Source: Chitinophaga silvisoli
Lineage (GTDB): Bacteria; Bacteroidota; Bacteroidia; Chitinophagales; Chitinophagaceae
DNA: 64,000 nucleotides
Assembly (NCBI RefSeq): GCF_003412465.1
Contig: NZ_QTJV01000006.1
Span: 124,001 to 188,000 of the forward strand
Direction of reading: 5' to 3'
The notes beneath the pieces were generated by a model. That model was not told the DNA's origin, made no database searches, and worked only from the letters and a program-made list of their open reading frames with translations. This document shows, in pieces, positions 55,289 to 64,000 of the stretch; the stretch's first letter is position 1, and every line of letters starts with the position of its first letter. The translations under genes were made by a program, and so were the position numbers.

Positions 55289-55418
55289 AATTTGATATCA
55301 GTATTAGATATATCTTGTTCAATTCCGGTGCAAATTTAGCCTCTTCACGGACAAGTTACAAGAATCAGGCGGCAATATATTAAGGAAAAGCGAGATGAGG
55401 GGCAGAAAAATTAATTTG

Positions 55419-55841
55419 CTACTTCTTTATCGCCAGACTCTGCCCATCCCCGCCAAGATACACCACGAACAACACTACATCCTGTTTCCCCTTATTAATT
55501 CCCCTGTGATACGTATCATAAGACTCCACTAAACTACTCCCTTCCTTATACTCCCTGGTCCCCTTTCCCTCTACCTCCACCGTCAGTGTTCCCTGCAACA
55601 CATATGAAAACACAGGAATCAGGTGCTTATGCCAACCCGTGGTCTCCCCCGGAGGAAATGTAATCTTACACATCGTCACCTTCGGGTCCTTAAACTGAGG
55701 ATAAGCAATCTTTTGCCCGATTGAATTCAAACTCGTATCTGCCAGCTTCTCAATCTTCAGCTTCCCGCTATACTGTTGTGCATGTACGGCCATACCCATA
55801 AAAACCAGCAGGGACAGCACTATCTTAAACTTTCTCAGCAT
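55419..55841 (-). CDS. Exported small cupin protein
   Basis: A 140-residue protein with a signal peptide (about 1-21, ending VHAQ) and one cupin barrel. Metal-binding His residues are in GWHKH and YHRGIN; the usual Glu of the first cupin motif is missing (HKHLIPVFSYVLQG). The function is unknown; such proteins bind small molecules or have weak isomerase or dioxygenase roles. It is divergent from the AraC-type gene at 55963, which may control it. Confidence 0.85.
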   Translation of the reverse strand: MLRKFKIVLSLLVFMGMAVHAQQYSGKLKIEKLADTSLNSIGQKIAYPQFKDPKVTMCKITFPPGETTGWHKHLIPVFSYVLQGTLTVEVEGKGTREYKEGSSLVESYDTYHRGINKGKQDVVLFVVYLGGDGQSLAIKK

Positions 55842-55962
55842 TTTTTAATATTTTATCTTGAAATTTAAAGCAAAATAATACACCCGGGGGATATTAGGAA
55901 CGAAGACCTGGAAAGACTGAGTAGTATTTACTAATTGTCCCTTATTATTAATACGCCAATTC

Positions 55963-56823
55963 ATGCCGAAGAAAAATACACCCATTCCTATCATCACCCT
56001 GCCCCCTGATCTGGATGTAGGTATCCTCTTTTTCAGGACTAGCATCAAATCCCTGAAAGGACTGGTAAAAGAAGTACAACAGGCGCACCGGGATAACTGG
56101 CATTTGTTCACCCTCCAGATTGCCGGCACCACCGTCATGGAAGTGGATTTCCAAATGAATATAATTAAATCACACGCCGCCGCCTATATGCATCCCAGCC
56201 AGGTGCACCGTGTCGTAGCATTCAAAGATGCCGACTTCTACAGCCTGATCATAGACAACAAAAGCCTGAAACCGGAATACCTGAAAATGCTGGAAGAACT
56301 CTCGCCGGTTAAACCCCTGCTATTAGATAAAAAAACCTTTGCTCTCCTGAACGATATTGCTTCCATCTGCATCAAAATCTTCAACAACAAGGAAAGCAAA
56401 CTACGGGCCTCCCTGTTAAAAGATAGCTGCCATACTTTTATAGCAGCTATCTTGTCACAATACCTTGCACAAAGCAACCCCACAGATACATCCACCCGCT
56501 ACGACATCATCGCCAAAGCTTTCAAATCCGCACTGGAAGAAAATTTTACAAGGATCAAATCGCCAAAAGAATACGCAAAAGGACTCAATATCTCCACCCC
56601 CTATCTGAATGAATGTGTAAAACATACGACCGGTCGCTCCGTATCTTACCAGATCCAGCAACGTATAATTTTAGAAGCAGAACGGCTCCTTTATCATTCC
56701 AACAAATCAGTAAAAGAGATCGCCCATGAACTGGGGTACGACGATCACTCCTATTTCATCCGCCTTTTTTCCCGGGTGGCAGGCATGACCCCGTTGGCCT
56801 TCAGGAATAAAAACCGCGAATAG
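55963..56823 (+). CDS. AraC-family transcription regulator
   Basis: A 286-residue regulator with an N-terminal cupin-like sensing domain (about 15-140; QAHRDNWHLFTLQIAG) and C-terminal helix-turn-helix motifs (YAKGLNISTPYLNECVKH and VKEIAHELGYDDHSYFIRLF). It resembles the protein at 59317-60174. It is upstream of, and collinear with, the flavin monooxygenase gene (75 bp gap) and divergent from the cupin gene, so either could be its target. Confidence 0.92.
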   Translation: MPKKNTPIPIITLPPDLDVGILFFRTSIKSLKGLVKEVQQAHRDNWHLFTLQIAGTTVMEVDFQMNIIKSHAAAYMHPSQVHRVVAFKDADFYSLIIDNKSLKPEYLKMLEELSPVKPLLLDKKTFALLNDIASICIKIFNNKESKLRASLLKDSCHTFIAAILSQYLAQSNPTDTSTRYDIIAKAFKSALEENFTRIKSPKEYAKGLNISTPYLNECVKHTTGRSVSYQIQQRIILEAERLLYHSNKSVKEIAHELGYDDHSYFIRLFSRVAGMTPLAFRNKNRE

Positions 56824-56850
56824 TCCTATACCTACTTCGCATCGCCCTTT

Positions 56851-56878
56851 TTTGCGCTACCTGTTCGGCGTTACTTTG
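56851..56878 (+). promoter_or_regulatory. Possible promoter of the monooxygenase gene
   Basis: TTTG at 56851-56854 and TACTTTG at 56872-56878 with a 17-bp spacer, similar to the Bacteroidota -33/-7 elements but one base short in the -7 box. It is 20 bp before the ATG. Confidence 0.3.
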
Positions 56879-56898
56879 CCTAAAATTATTGCAGGTAA

Positions 56899-58059
56899 AT
56901 GAAAAACTTAATTTCAGGAAAAAAGATTGCGATTATAGGCGGCGGTCCGGGTGGCTTAACACTTGCCAGGTTATTGCAAATGCGGGGTGCGGACGTAAAA
57001 GTATATGAAAGGGATGCCAGCAGCGCATCACGTGTACAGGGCGCTATCGTGGATCTGCATTTTGAATCAGGCCTGAAAGTGATCGAACAGGCAGATCTGA
57101 TGGACGCTTTTAAAGCAAATTATATAGTAGGAGCTGACAGGTACCGGGTGTTTGAAAAAGATGGTACCATCCGCCTGGATGAACATAACAAGGCAGCTAC
57201 CGGCACCTTCGGGGATGTGTACTTCAGACCGGAAATCGATAGAGGCGCTTTAAGAAATATCTTGCTGGATGCACTCAAACCCGATACGATAGTTTGGGAT
57301 AGCCAGTTTGTATCAATGTCCAGGGAAGGTGAAGGCTGGCTATTAAACTTTAAAAACGGCAGCAGCGCCAGGGCAGATCTTGTAATCGGTGCGGATGGTG
57401 CCCGTTCCAAAATCCGTCCTTATGTTACAGATATTACTACCATCTATTCCGGCGTGACGATCATCCAGGGCGAAATCGATCATCCGGCAACAGCTTGTCC
57501 GGAGATGCATACCCTAATGGCCAACGGAAATCTCGCCGTATTGGGTGAGGAGAAAAGCATTTCTGCTCAACCCCGTGGTGATGGTGGCCTTACCTTCTAT
57601 GCTTCAGCAAAGTACCCGGAAAACTGGGGAGAGGATTTTACCGCCAATGAAGAAATATATGACTTCCTCCTTGAATTCTACAAGGGATGGCATCCTACCT
57701 TCCTGACACTTTTTAAAGCCACTGATAAGCTTATCATCAGACCATTAAATTACTTCCCCCTGGATCAGTCCTGGGAAGCACAGGCAAATATTACCCTCAT
57801 AGGTGATGCCGCTCACCTGATGCCACCATCCGGTGAAGGCGTAAATACAGCCATGCTGGATGCACTTGATTTAAGTCACTACCTGTGCAATGGCGAATAT
57901 CCGGATCTGCAATCCGCTATCGCTGCATTTGAAAAACATATGCGGGCAAGAGGCAGGCTACTTGCTCAGGAAGCCCTGGATGGCAATGAAATCATGTATG
58001 GACCACATGCTTTAGAAGCTCTCCTGGAATTGCTGTCAGGAGAACGGGCAAAAAAATAA
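56899..58059 (+). CDS. Tet(X)-like FAD-dependent monooxygenase
   Basis: A 386-residue class A flavin monooxygenase. It has the FAD motif IAIIGGGPGGLTLARLLQ, YERD at the end of the Rossmann fold, the DG motif VIGADGARSKIR, and GDAAHLMPPSGEGVN for FAD binding. The overall order and many blocks resemble Tet(X) tetracycline monooxygenase. By my alignment, Tet(X) Q192 is kept (IIQGEI) but R213 and H234, which contact tetracycline, are Leu and Thr, so another aromatic substrate is more likely. It sits between an AraC-type regulator and an MFS transporter on the other strand. Confidence 0.9.
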   Translation: MKNLISGKKIAIIGGGPGGLTLARLLQMRGADVKVYERDASSASRVQGAIVDLHFESGLKVIEQADLMDAFKANYIVGADRYRVFEKDGTIRLDEHNKAATGTFGDVYFRPEIDRGALRNILLDALKPDTIVWDSQFVSMSREGEGWLLNFKNGSSARADLVIGADGARSKIRPYVTDITTIYSGVTIIQGEIDHPATACPEMHTLMANGNLAVLGEEKSISAQPRGDGGLTFYASAKYPENWGEDFTANEEIYDFLLEFYKGWHPTFLTLFKATDKLIIRPLNYFPLDQSWEAQANITLIGDAAHLMPPSGEGVNTAMLDALDLSHYLCNGEYPDLQSAIAAFEKHMRARGRLLAQEALDGNEIMYGPHALEALLELLSGERAKK

Positions 58060-58080
58060 CGGCACTGGTGCCGTTATTTT
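58053..58080. terminator. Bidirectional terminator between convergent genes
   Basis: Perfect 13-bp inverted repeat (AAAATAACGGCAC / GTGCCGTTATTTT) with a 2-base centre; it overlaps the stop of the monooxygenase and lies against the stop of the convergent MFS gene. It has A and T tracts on both sides. Confidence 0.92.
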
Positions 58081-59253
58081 TTACATAGCAGACAAAGCAA
58101 TTTGCTTACGAACAATCAATATACAAGCGACCACGCTACAGATAGCACCAAATAAAAAGATGGCATGATACCCCAGCAAACTTGCTATTAAACCCGCAGC
58201 AGGACCTGTCAGCCCCAATGCCACATCTGAAAAAGCTGTGAAGGCCCCCATAGCACTCCCCCGCATCTCAGGTTTTACTTTCTTCACCGCCTCTACCCCC
58301 ATTGCCGGGAACATCAATGAGAAGCCGATACCCGACAGGGCAACACCTGCCAATGCCATCGCCTTATTGACCGCCATCCATAAGATCAACTGTCCGCCAA
58401 CCTCAATGACAAGAGAACAAATGCCTACCAAACGCCCTCCATATTTATCCGGGAATGACGCGAAAAATAAACGTGCCAGTATAAACCCTGCAGCAAATAC
58501 AGTATATGCCAGCGACGCTGCTCCCCAGTGCATGGCAAGGAAGAATAAGGTGATAAACGATGCCGTGCATCCATAGCCCACAGCCGACAATGCCAGTGCA
58601 GTGCCCTGTTGCCAGATTGCCCTGAGCACATCGAAGAAAGAGCCTTCCTTTTTTGCTGCATGTGCGGCAATGGGCGGCAGATTAAACATCGGCAGACTTC
58701 CCATCAGCGGGAACAGGATGATGCCTCCAAATGCCATCAATACACCCCAGTGACTGCTCAGCAATTCACCTAATGGCGCCCCTAAACCAATCCCGCCATA
58801 AATACTAATCCCCACCCAGGCCATTACTTTGCCGGTATTTGCCACACCTGTAAGTCCTACACCCCAGGTAAGCGCCCCCGTGATCAGGTAACTTTCACCC
58901 ATACCATGAAAGACCCGTGCAATGAGTAATTGAATGAAAGCAATGAAAGGTAAATTGGTAGTAAGACCCGCACAGATATATAATATACCTGCCAGAAAGG
59001 TCCAGTAAATCCCCTTATTTACGCTTGATTTTGCCCCTTTAAGGTCAGTGTTTCTGCCGGCCATTGAGCGGCTTAAAAGGGCTGTAATGTCTTCTGCACC
59101 GAGTACAATGCCGACCATAATATCGCCATAACCCAATTGTCCATGTACTAATTGGGGCAATACACCAAACCCGATCCCCATCGTAAGAAAAGTGCTGAAC
59201 ACTGCCAGTATAACCGGGAAGATCAGCACCATAACTCCTTTTTGTTCCTGCAT
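58081..59253 (-). CDS. MFS transporter (12 membrane segments)
   Basis: A 390-residue hydrophobic protein with an MFS-type loop (SRSMAGRNTDLKGAK) between segments 2 and 3 and a second in FASFPDKYGGRL. The layout is like YfcJ/YhhS-type sugar or drug efflux transporters. The gene upstream on the same strand is an AraC-type regulator (63 bp gap). The substrate is unknown; the neighbouring monooxygenase suggests xenobiotic handling (weak inference). Confidence 0.9.
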   Translation of the reverse strand: MQEQKGVMVLIFPVILAVFSTFLTMGIGFGVLPQLVHGQLGYGDIMVGIVLGAEDITALLSRSMAGRNTDLKGAKSSVNKGIYWTFLAGILYICAGLTTNLPFIAFIQLLIARVFHGMGESYLITGALTWGVGLTGVANTGKVMAWVGISIYGGIGLGAPLGELLSSHWGVLMAFGGIILFPLMGSLPMFNLPPIAAHAAKKEGSFFDVLRAIWQQGTALALSAVGYGCTASFITLFFLAMHWGAASLAYTVFAAGFILARLFFASFPDKYGGRLVGICSLVIEVGGQLILWMAVNKAMALAGVALSGIGFSLMFPAMGVEAVKKVKPEMRGSAMGAFTAFSDVALGLTGPAAGLIASLLGYHAIFLFGAICSVVACILIVRKQIALSAM

Positions 59254-59316
59254 TATAAATTTGTTTTTTAACTGCAGGCAAAATTAGCAGGGAGCAGGTT
59301 CTTCCCGGGAGGCCAA

Positions 59317-60174
59317 TCAATGGGGATGATTGGACATATCATGGTTTTTAATCCTGAATTCAAGTGCAGTCATACCCGTGTGCTTTTTGAAAAACCGGGA
59401 GAAGTAAGTATGATCTTCATATCCCAGTTCCCAGGCAATCTGTTTTACATCCAGTGCAGTATAAACCAGCATACGCTGCGCTTCTATCAGGACTTCCTGC
59501 TGGATCCAGGAACTGGCAGTGAAGCCGGTGATCTCCCGGATTACCTCGTTCAGGTAGAGCGGTGTGATATTTAGTGCCGAAGCATAATGCTGTACCTGTT
59601 TGATTGTTTTAAAATTTGCCCGGATAAGTTGCTTAAACTGCTTCGCAATGTTATAAGGCTGGCCATTGACAGGATGTGCTGCCAGAGAAGACTGAAGAAT
59701 ACGGGCAGCCGCCATACCCAGCAGGGCATGAACCTGACTCGCCACAATTGACCTTGTAAGTGCATGCGATTCCTGGTTCAATAACTGTGCTAAAAGTAAT
59801 GTACCGGCAAATAACATATCATCCTTATCAATATCAACCACCTGCCTGAAGTGCTGGTAAGTTTCAAAAATTTCCCTGTATTGATCCGGCACAAGACTGG
59901 TGTCAATAAACACATACCATCCCGAAAGATTCGTCCTTTTAAAATAACGGTGTACCTGGCCAGGCGTTACAAAGCAAAGTGAAGCTCCTTTAATACGCAT
60001 AGCAGTATAATCGATCTCTAACTCCGTCGTCCCCTTTTGCTGGATGATCAGCATATAGTGATCATCACGATGTGCCTCATGCAAACTTTCATCGATCTTT
60101 TTCATGGGGAGTACATCCACACCAAAAGTGTCGAGTTCATTTGTATGTAATGCTATTCTGATTGGCTTATTCAC
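59317..60174 (-). CDS. AraC-family transcription regulator
   Basis: A 285-residue regulator with a GTG start. The N-terminal cupin-like domain (EAHRDDHYMLIIQQKGTTELEIDY) is followed by two helix-turn-helix motifs (YASALNITPLYLNEVIRE and VKQIAWELGYEDHTYFSRFF). It is related to the regulator at 55963-56823. It probably controls the MFS gene immediately downstream. Confidence 0.9.
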   Translation of the reverse strand: MNKPIRIALHTNELDTFGVDVLPMKKIDESLHEAHRDDHYMLIIQQKGTTELEIDYTAMRIKGASLCFVTPGQVHRYFKRTNLSGWYVFIDTSLVPDQYREIFETYQHFRQVVDIDKDDMLFAGTLLLAQLLNQESHALTRSIVASQVHALLGMAAARILQSSLAAHPVNGQPYNIAKQFKQLIRANFKTIKQVQHYASALNITPLYLNEVIREITGFTASSWIQQEVLIEAQRMLVYTALDVKQIAWELGYEDHTYFSRFFKKHTGMTALEFRIKNHDMSNHPH

Positions 60175-60201
60175 GGAATAAAGGTAACTAATTGTACCGT
60201 G

Positions 60202-61266
60202 TTAATGCCGGGATTCCTCCTTATACTCCTTCAACTTCTGCTGTTCCCCTTCATAATACCCCGCAGGCCCCCTGTTCGTTGCCGCTGTCAGAAAATCTAC
60301 AAATTGCTGCTGGTAAAACACCGCCTTGTCCGCATCTCCCAGGTTAAAACTGGCACCCGCCAAAAGTGGCCATGCGCCCACTTCTTTCTCCAGCGGACTT
60401 AACACAGACAAACTCCATTTATAATACCCTGGCACCAGCCCCTTTCTCATTGCCAATGCAGCCGCGGCAGACTGCATCAAATTGGTATCATTCATACCCG
60501 CCAGCAATTCCAATCCCTTATCCGGCGCAGTTACAGCCAGTGCGATCATGTAATTGCCAAACAGGTACTGCTTCAACCTTGGATTCAATGCCAGCGCAGC
60601 ATCATAGACCTTCATCGCCTCGCTATAACTACTGGCATCCACCAGCTTTTTAATGCTATCTGCCATCGGCATTGCCTGCTTATAATCTGCCATCATCTGC
60701 ATATTCTTCTCCTGCTCCTCCTTATATTGCAAAGCATATTTCTTCATATCATACCTGCCCTGCAGTAATTCCGCCAGGGGCATCTCCACATCCCATGGCG
60801 CACCAATCCATGCTACCTGCCCTAAAGCATCAATGATCATCGTGGCGGGAATCCCCATCACACCTGCAGGAGTCAGCCAGTTCTTTGCCATCAGGTCCCC
60901 ATCTTCCATCGCCACATTGAAATCCATGATCGAATCATTCGATTTTACGAACTTCGTCACCTGCATATTGATGTCCTGATCCTTTTTATCCCGCTCCCAT
61001 ACACTGACCCCGATCACCTCTACCTTCCCGGAAAACTTCCTGGAAATCTCAGATACATGCGGCATCGCTTTTTTACAAGGCCCACACCAGGTAGCCCAGA
61101 ACTCCAGCACATAGACCTTCCCTTTCTGAAACCGGGAGATCGGTTTTCCCTTCACAAATTTAACATGCAATGCAGGTGCCGGGTCTCCAATGTGCAGACT
61201 GGAATCTGTATTCGAAAACGCTGGCACCGACACCAGCATAAAAAGCAAAATGCAAATAAGTCTCAT
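60202..61266 (-). CDS. Exported TlpA-like thioredoxin-fold protein
   Basis: About 354 residues from the ATG at 61266. This start is preferred because it opens a signal peptide (MRLICILLFMLVSVPAFS) one base after the upstream stop. The thioredoxin domain (about 30-170) has the redox site WCGPC in EFWATWCGPCKKA and cis-Pro in MGIPATMII. The C-terminal 180 residues are helical with tetratricopeptide-like character. It should act as a periplasmic thiol-disulfide oxidoreductase. It is the last gene of the SusCD-TlpA unit. Confidence 0.9.
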   Translation of the reverse strand: MRLICILLFMLVSVPAFSNTDSSLHIGDPAPALHVKFVKGKPISRFQKGKVYVLEFWATWCGPCKKAMPHVSEISRKFSGKVEVIGVSVWERDKKDQDINMQVTKFVKSNDSIMDFNVAMEDGDLMAKNWLTPAGVMGIPATMIIDALGQVAWIGAPWDVEMPLAELLQGRYDMKKYALQYKEEQEKNMQMMADYKQAMPMADSIKKLVDASSYSEAMKVYDAALALNPRLKQYLFGNYMIALAVTAPDKGLELLAGMNDTNLMQSAAAALAMRKGLVPGYYKWSLSVLSPLEKEVGAWPLLAGASFNLGDADKAVFYQQQFVDFLTAATNRGPAGYYEGEQQKLKEYKEESRH

Positions 61267-61267
61267 A

Positions 61268-62464
61268 TCAGTTAAATATTTTAGAAAGTTCTTTATCCAT
61301 CGCCTCATCATTTTCTCCGCCACCACCATAGCGCCCAATGATCACACCATTCGGATCAATCAGGATCTTGGTAGGCAGTGACTGAATACCATAGTATTCA
61401 CTAATGTCTTCAGGATTCGGTTTATTCGCCATGCGCAGGTCCATATCCAGGCCACGCAGTACATGCTTCCAGATCCCGATTCCATCTTTGTCTACCGCCT
61501 TCTTCCAGGCCGCTGCATTCCTGTCGTCATCAGAGATGCCGATGATCTCCAGCCCCTTTTCTTTATAAAGGGCATACAAAGACTTTAAATGTGGATTCCC
61601 CTTACGACATGGTACACACCAACTCGCCCAGAAATCCAGCAACACATATTTCCCCTTGAAATCAGACAGGCTCAATGGTTGATCATTGATATCAGTTTTC
61701 GTAAACCCATGCGCCTTACTTCCCGGAGATCCCATTTTCAGTTGATCCAGTTCACTCCTGATTTCTTTTCCATTCTCACTCTGCTGCAATGAAGCCGGCA
61801 TCTTCGCATAATATTGCTCTCCCAGTGCCAGGGGCATATTCCCTACCCTGTAACGTAGTATATAAGCGGTCACATAAGAACCCGGATGCGCATCTGCAAA
61901 TGCGTAATCCTGTTTTTCAAGCTCCTCATAAAAAGGTTCCATCTTGTCCTTGATAGCAGTCAGCGAATCTTTGAGCGAAGCCAGTTCTTCATCCGTTTTT
62001 TGGGCCTTGCGCAAAGCTATATACTCGTTATTCTTCTTTTCATAAAGTGCAGATAAAGGCTTCAGTTTTTCCAGCACAGGCGCATAAGCTGCGTCCAGGA
62101 TCTCCTGTTCTTTTTGTGAGGCAGAACCAGTGAGCTTCGCAGCCTTCAAATGCGCCAGCTCACCCGACAGTTTCATATTTGCAGGCTCTATAAAGAAGGA
62201 TGCTATCCCCTCAGCACCATCCATCCTGGCCCCCTTATCTACATAAAGCGCAGCCTTGGTGGGTGATTGCAGGCTGCCTTTAAATGTGAAGATACCTCCC
62301 TGAGCACGGGTACTATCTGTACGGTATTTCTTACCGGTGGAATAACTCATGTATACATAGCGGTCACCCAGTCCGCTGATCTTCCCCTGCAATGTATACG
62401 GTTTTTGGGCCATCAGGGTGGATGCCAACAGTAGCGCAGGAATTAACACGATTCGTTTTTTCAT
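61268..62464 (-). CDS. Exported DUF4369/TlpA-like thioredoxin
   Basis: A 398-residue protein with a signal peptide (about 1-19), an N-terminal DUF4369-type beta domain (about 20-120), a charged helical linker (about 125-225) and a C-terminal thioredoxin domain with WCVPC in DFWASWCVPCRKG and cis-Pro in QSLPTKILI. This domain pair is common in Bacteroidota next to SusC/SusD genes. It is likely periplasmic and may keep cysteines of imported or outer-membrane proteins reduced. Confidence 0.92.
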   Translation of the reverse strand: MKKRIVLIPALLLASTLMAQKPYTLQGKISGLGDRYVYMSYSTGKKYRTDSTRAQGGIFTFKGSLQSPTKAALYVDKGARMDGAEGIASFFIEPANMKLSGELAHLKAAKLTGSASQKEQEILDAAYAPVLEKLKPLSALYEKKNNEYIALRKAQKTDEELASLKDSLTAIKDKMEPFYEELEKQDYAFADAHPGSYVTAYILRYRVGNMPLALGEQYYAKMPASLQQSENGKEIRSELDQLKMGSPGSKAHGFTKTDINDQPLSLSDFKGKYVLLDFWASWCVPCRKGNPHLKSLYALYKEKGLEIIGISDDDRNAAAWKKAVDKDGIGIWKHVLRGLDMDLRMANKPNPEDISEYYGIQSLPTKILIDPNGVIIGRYGGGGENDEAMDKELSKIFN

Positions 62465-62484
62465 TTACTGGTATTTTGTTGTGA

Positions 62485-63891
62485 TTACTTTTGATAGCCT
62501 TTATTCTGATCTCCGAATGTGGGATTTTGTAAAAATTCATCATGCGGCACAGGCATGGTATATTGCAGCTTATCTTTGATGAGGGGCCTTAACTGCTGCA
62601 CGGTTGCAAATGGCAGCCGAAGCAATGCCATCCATTCCTGCCCGTCTTCACCCGTCAGACATTTAGCAATTTCATAGTATACCTGCAGTAACAGGTCATC
62701 GGTGCTGACAGCACTGTCAATTGCTGAATAATCAGTTACACCCGCATGCTGCATCACCGTCTTCACCAGCGTAACAGCCGCCTGCCTGTCACCACCGGAA
62801 CGAAGGATCGCTTCTGCTCCCAGCAGGTATACCTCTGTCAGCCGGAATGCATACGCGGTCTCTGAGGTCGTAGTGGCCTTCGTGCCCTCAGCAATGTATT
62901 TCAGGAAATAATAAGTACCCGGCACATAATTATTCTGACTGCCTATGAGCCAGCTCTGGCGGGGATCCCCTGCCAGTAAATCTTTCAGTGCCTGTTTGGC
63001 CACATACAAACCGGAAGCACCCGGATAATACTGTGAACTCAGGTTATAATAGTAAGCCGCCTGGTTTTGCTGCGGCTGAATACCTAATATCACTTCCTGG
63101 CTGGCAAGTCCTTTCGAATAAAAGATGTCCTTCACATTGGCCTCCAGCTGGTAAGGACTCCCGGTAATAATATCATTTGCAAGCGTGGCTGCATTGGCAT
63201 AATCCCCATAGCTCATGAGGATCCGAAGCTTCAATGCCATTGCCGCCCATTTATCAGCATAGTAATTTTTTGTCTGATCCGCTGCATTGGCCACCGCATA
63301 ATCAATATCCTCCAGGATCTGGTCATAACTCTCCTGCACAGTACTGCGGGCTTTCTGCACATTGCTGGTGGTTACAAATTCAGTACGCAACAAGGCACCA
63401 TACGTACTACTCCTATCGTACCACTCACCGTACAGGCTTAACAATTTAAAATGCCCGTAGGCACGCAGGAAACGCGCTTCTGCCAGGATCTCCTGTTTGC
63501 GGTTGCCAGTAAACGCTTTATCCGACAGGGCAGACACACCTTCTATGACCCCGTTGGCAGCATTGATCAGGTCATACATCTGGGACCAGGGCATTGCCAC
63601 GTAATTCGAACTGGAATAATTATTTTCTTCGGCCCCATCCGCACCATAACCATATCCCAGGTACCCTGCACACATACCTGGCAACACCTGGTGATCACGC
63701 CATTCCGTCGTATTGGTACCTGCATTTACATTTGCAAAACGATAGTACACTCCATTGAGTGCAATCTCCGAGGTACGCTGATCCAGGATGGTATTCCCTT
63801 CTACCTTTGCATTATCAGGCAGTTTACCCAACTCCTTGTTACAACTGCTGGCAGTGAGAAAAAGTATAGATAGTAAGACGATCTTCTTCAT
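62485..63891 (-). CDS. SusD/RagB-like outer-membrane nutrient-binding lipoprotein
   Basis: A 468-residue lipoprotein; the signal ends at a lipobox (TASSC, Cys about residue 17). It contains SusD-type helical repeats, including AEARFLRAYGHFKLLSLYG and ALKLRILMSYGDYANAATLA, and ends in a typical GYQK. It binds a substrate at the cell surface and hands it to the SusC-like receptor encoded 15 bp upstream. No glycoside hydrolase or sensor gene is visible, so the substrate is unknown; the thioredoxin partners argue for peptide or protein uptake over glycan (weak inference). Confidence 0.95.
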   Translation of the reverse strand: MKKIVLLSILFLTASSCNKELGKLPDNAKVEGNTILDQRTSEIALNGVYYRFANVNAGTNTTEWRDHQVLPGMCAGYLGYGYGADGAEENNYSSSNYVAMPWSQMYDLINAANGVIEGVSALSDKAFTGNRKQEILAEARFLRAYGHFKLLSLYGEWYDRSSTYGALLRTEFVTTSNVQKARSTVQESYDQILEDIDYAVANAADQTKNYYADKWAAMALKLRILMSYGDYANAATLANDIITGSPYQLEANVKDIFYSKGLASQEVILGIQPQQNQAAYYYNLSSQYYPGASGLYVAKQALKDLLAGDPRQSWLIGSQNNYVPGTYYFLKYIAEGTKATTTSETAYAFRLTEVYLLGAEAILRSGGDRQAAVTLVKTVMQHAGVTDYSAIDSAVSTDDLLLQVYYEIAKCLTGEDGQEWMALLRLPFATVQQLRPLIKDKLQYTMPVPHDEFLQNPTFGDQNKGYQK

Positions 63892-63906
63892 GATAATAGT
63901 ATTTAA

Positions 63907-64000
63907 TTAAAACCCGACTCTGAGCCCGAAATTGTATTGTTTCACTGTAGGATAAGTAGCTACATCACTGCTGCCATTGATAAGGCTGTAAGGATTATTA
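63907..64000 (-). CDS. SusC-like TonB-dependent receptor, C-terminal end only
   Basis: Thirty complete codons ending in VKQYNFGLRVGF and TAA; the final beta-strand with a terminal Phe is typical of TonB-dependent outer-membrane barrels. Its place directly before a SusD-like gene identifies it as SusC-like. The rest is beyond the right edge. Confidence 0.85.
   Translation of the reverse strand, partial: NNPYSLINGSSDVATYPTVKQYNFGLRVGF

Noticed and set aside
61268..61338. Upstream start for the TlpA-like gene, overlapping its neighbour by about 70 bp
   Set aside because: The internal ATG at 61266 directly begins a signal peptide and leaves a 1-bp gap, which is more plausible.
1..64000. tRNA or rRNA genes, CRISPR arrays, insertion sequences
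   Set aside because: No cloverleaf-like sequence, short regular repeats, transposase or terminal inverted repeats were seen.

Overview
The window looks like a chromosome segment of a Bacteroidota bacterium, most likely Chitinophagaceae and Chitinophaga-like. The signs are a SusC/SusD pair followed by two TlpA-type thioredoxin lipoprotein/exported genes, a UpxY-type NusG paralogue, DevABC-TolC export genes, weak Shine-Dalgarno sequences and a moderate GC content. The genus is an inference from gene content only.

Region 1 (1-39666, all on the minus strand) is one very large lipopeptide biosynthesis operon that runs off the left edge. Read in transcription order it holds a UpxY/NusG-type antiterminator, a TobZ/NodU-type carbamoyltransferase and three giant non-ribosomal peptide synthetases (NRPS) with gaps of 11-40 bp. 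NRPS-A (3731 aa) is FAAL-ACP-(C-A-PCP)x3. NRPS-B (6717 aa) is docking-(C-A-PCP)x6, with an extra catalytically degenerate condensation domain in module 4. NRPS-C (incomplete) is docking-C-A-PCP-E-C-A... By hand-aligned specificity codes the chain reads fatty acyl-Ser-Thr-Ala-Val-X-Y-Thr-Y-Y-D-Val-..., at least 11 modules. Y is activated by three near-identical A domains that have Val in place of the Asp235 that normally binds the alpha-amine. No thioesterase is inside the window.

Region 2 (39667-47796) holds the operon leader, an orphan LuxR-type response regulator, and a five-gene minus-strand export operon: DevA-like ATPase, adaptor lipoprotein, DevC-like permease, TolC-like outer-membrane protein and a DHA2 MFS pump. 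An AraC-type regulator is divergent from it. These are candidates for regulation and export of the lipopeptide or for self-protection.

Region 3 (48213-60174) is a set of small ordinary operons: PAP2 phosphatase plus HD hydrolase; AraC regulator with an old-yellow-enzyme reductase and a quinone-oxidoreductase-like protein; an HSL-type esterase; the enoyl-ACP reductase FabV; a cupin; an AraC regulator beside a Tet(X)-like flavin monooxygenase; and an MFS transporter beside another AraC regulator. Several clear intrinsic terminators separate these units.

Region 4 (60202-64000, minus strand) is a nutrient-uptake unit: the C-terminus of a SusC-like receptor, a SusD-like lipoprotein, and two exported TlpA-like thioredoxins.

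The most unusual content is in the NRPS operon: the Val235 A domains, the tandem dead C domain, a 1.47 kb identical internal repeat, and a dedicated NusG paralogue and carbamoyltransferase at the head of the operon.
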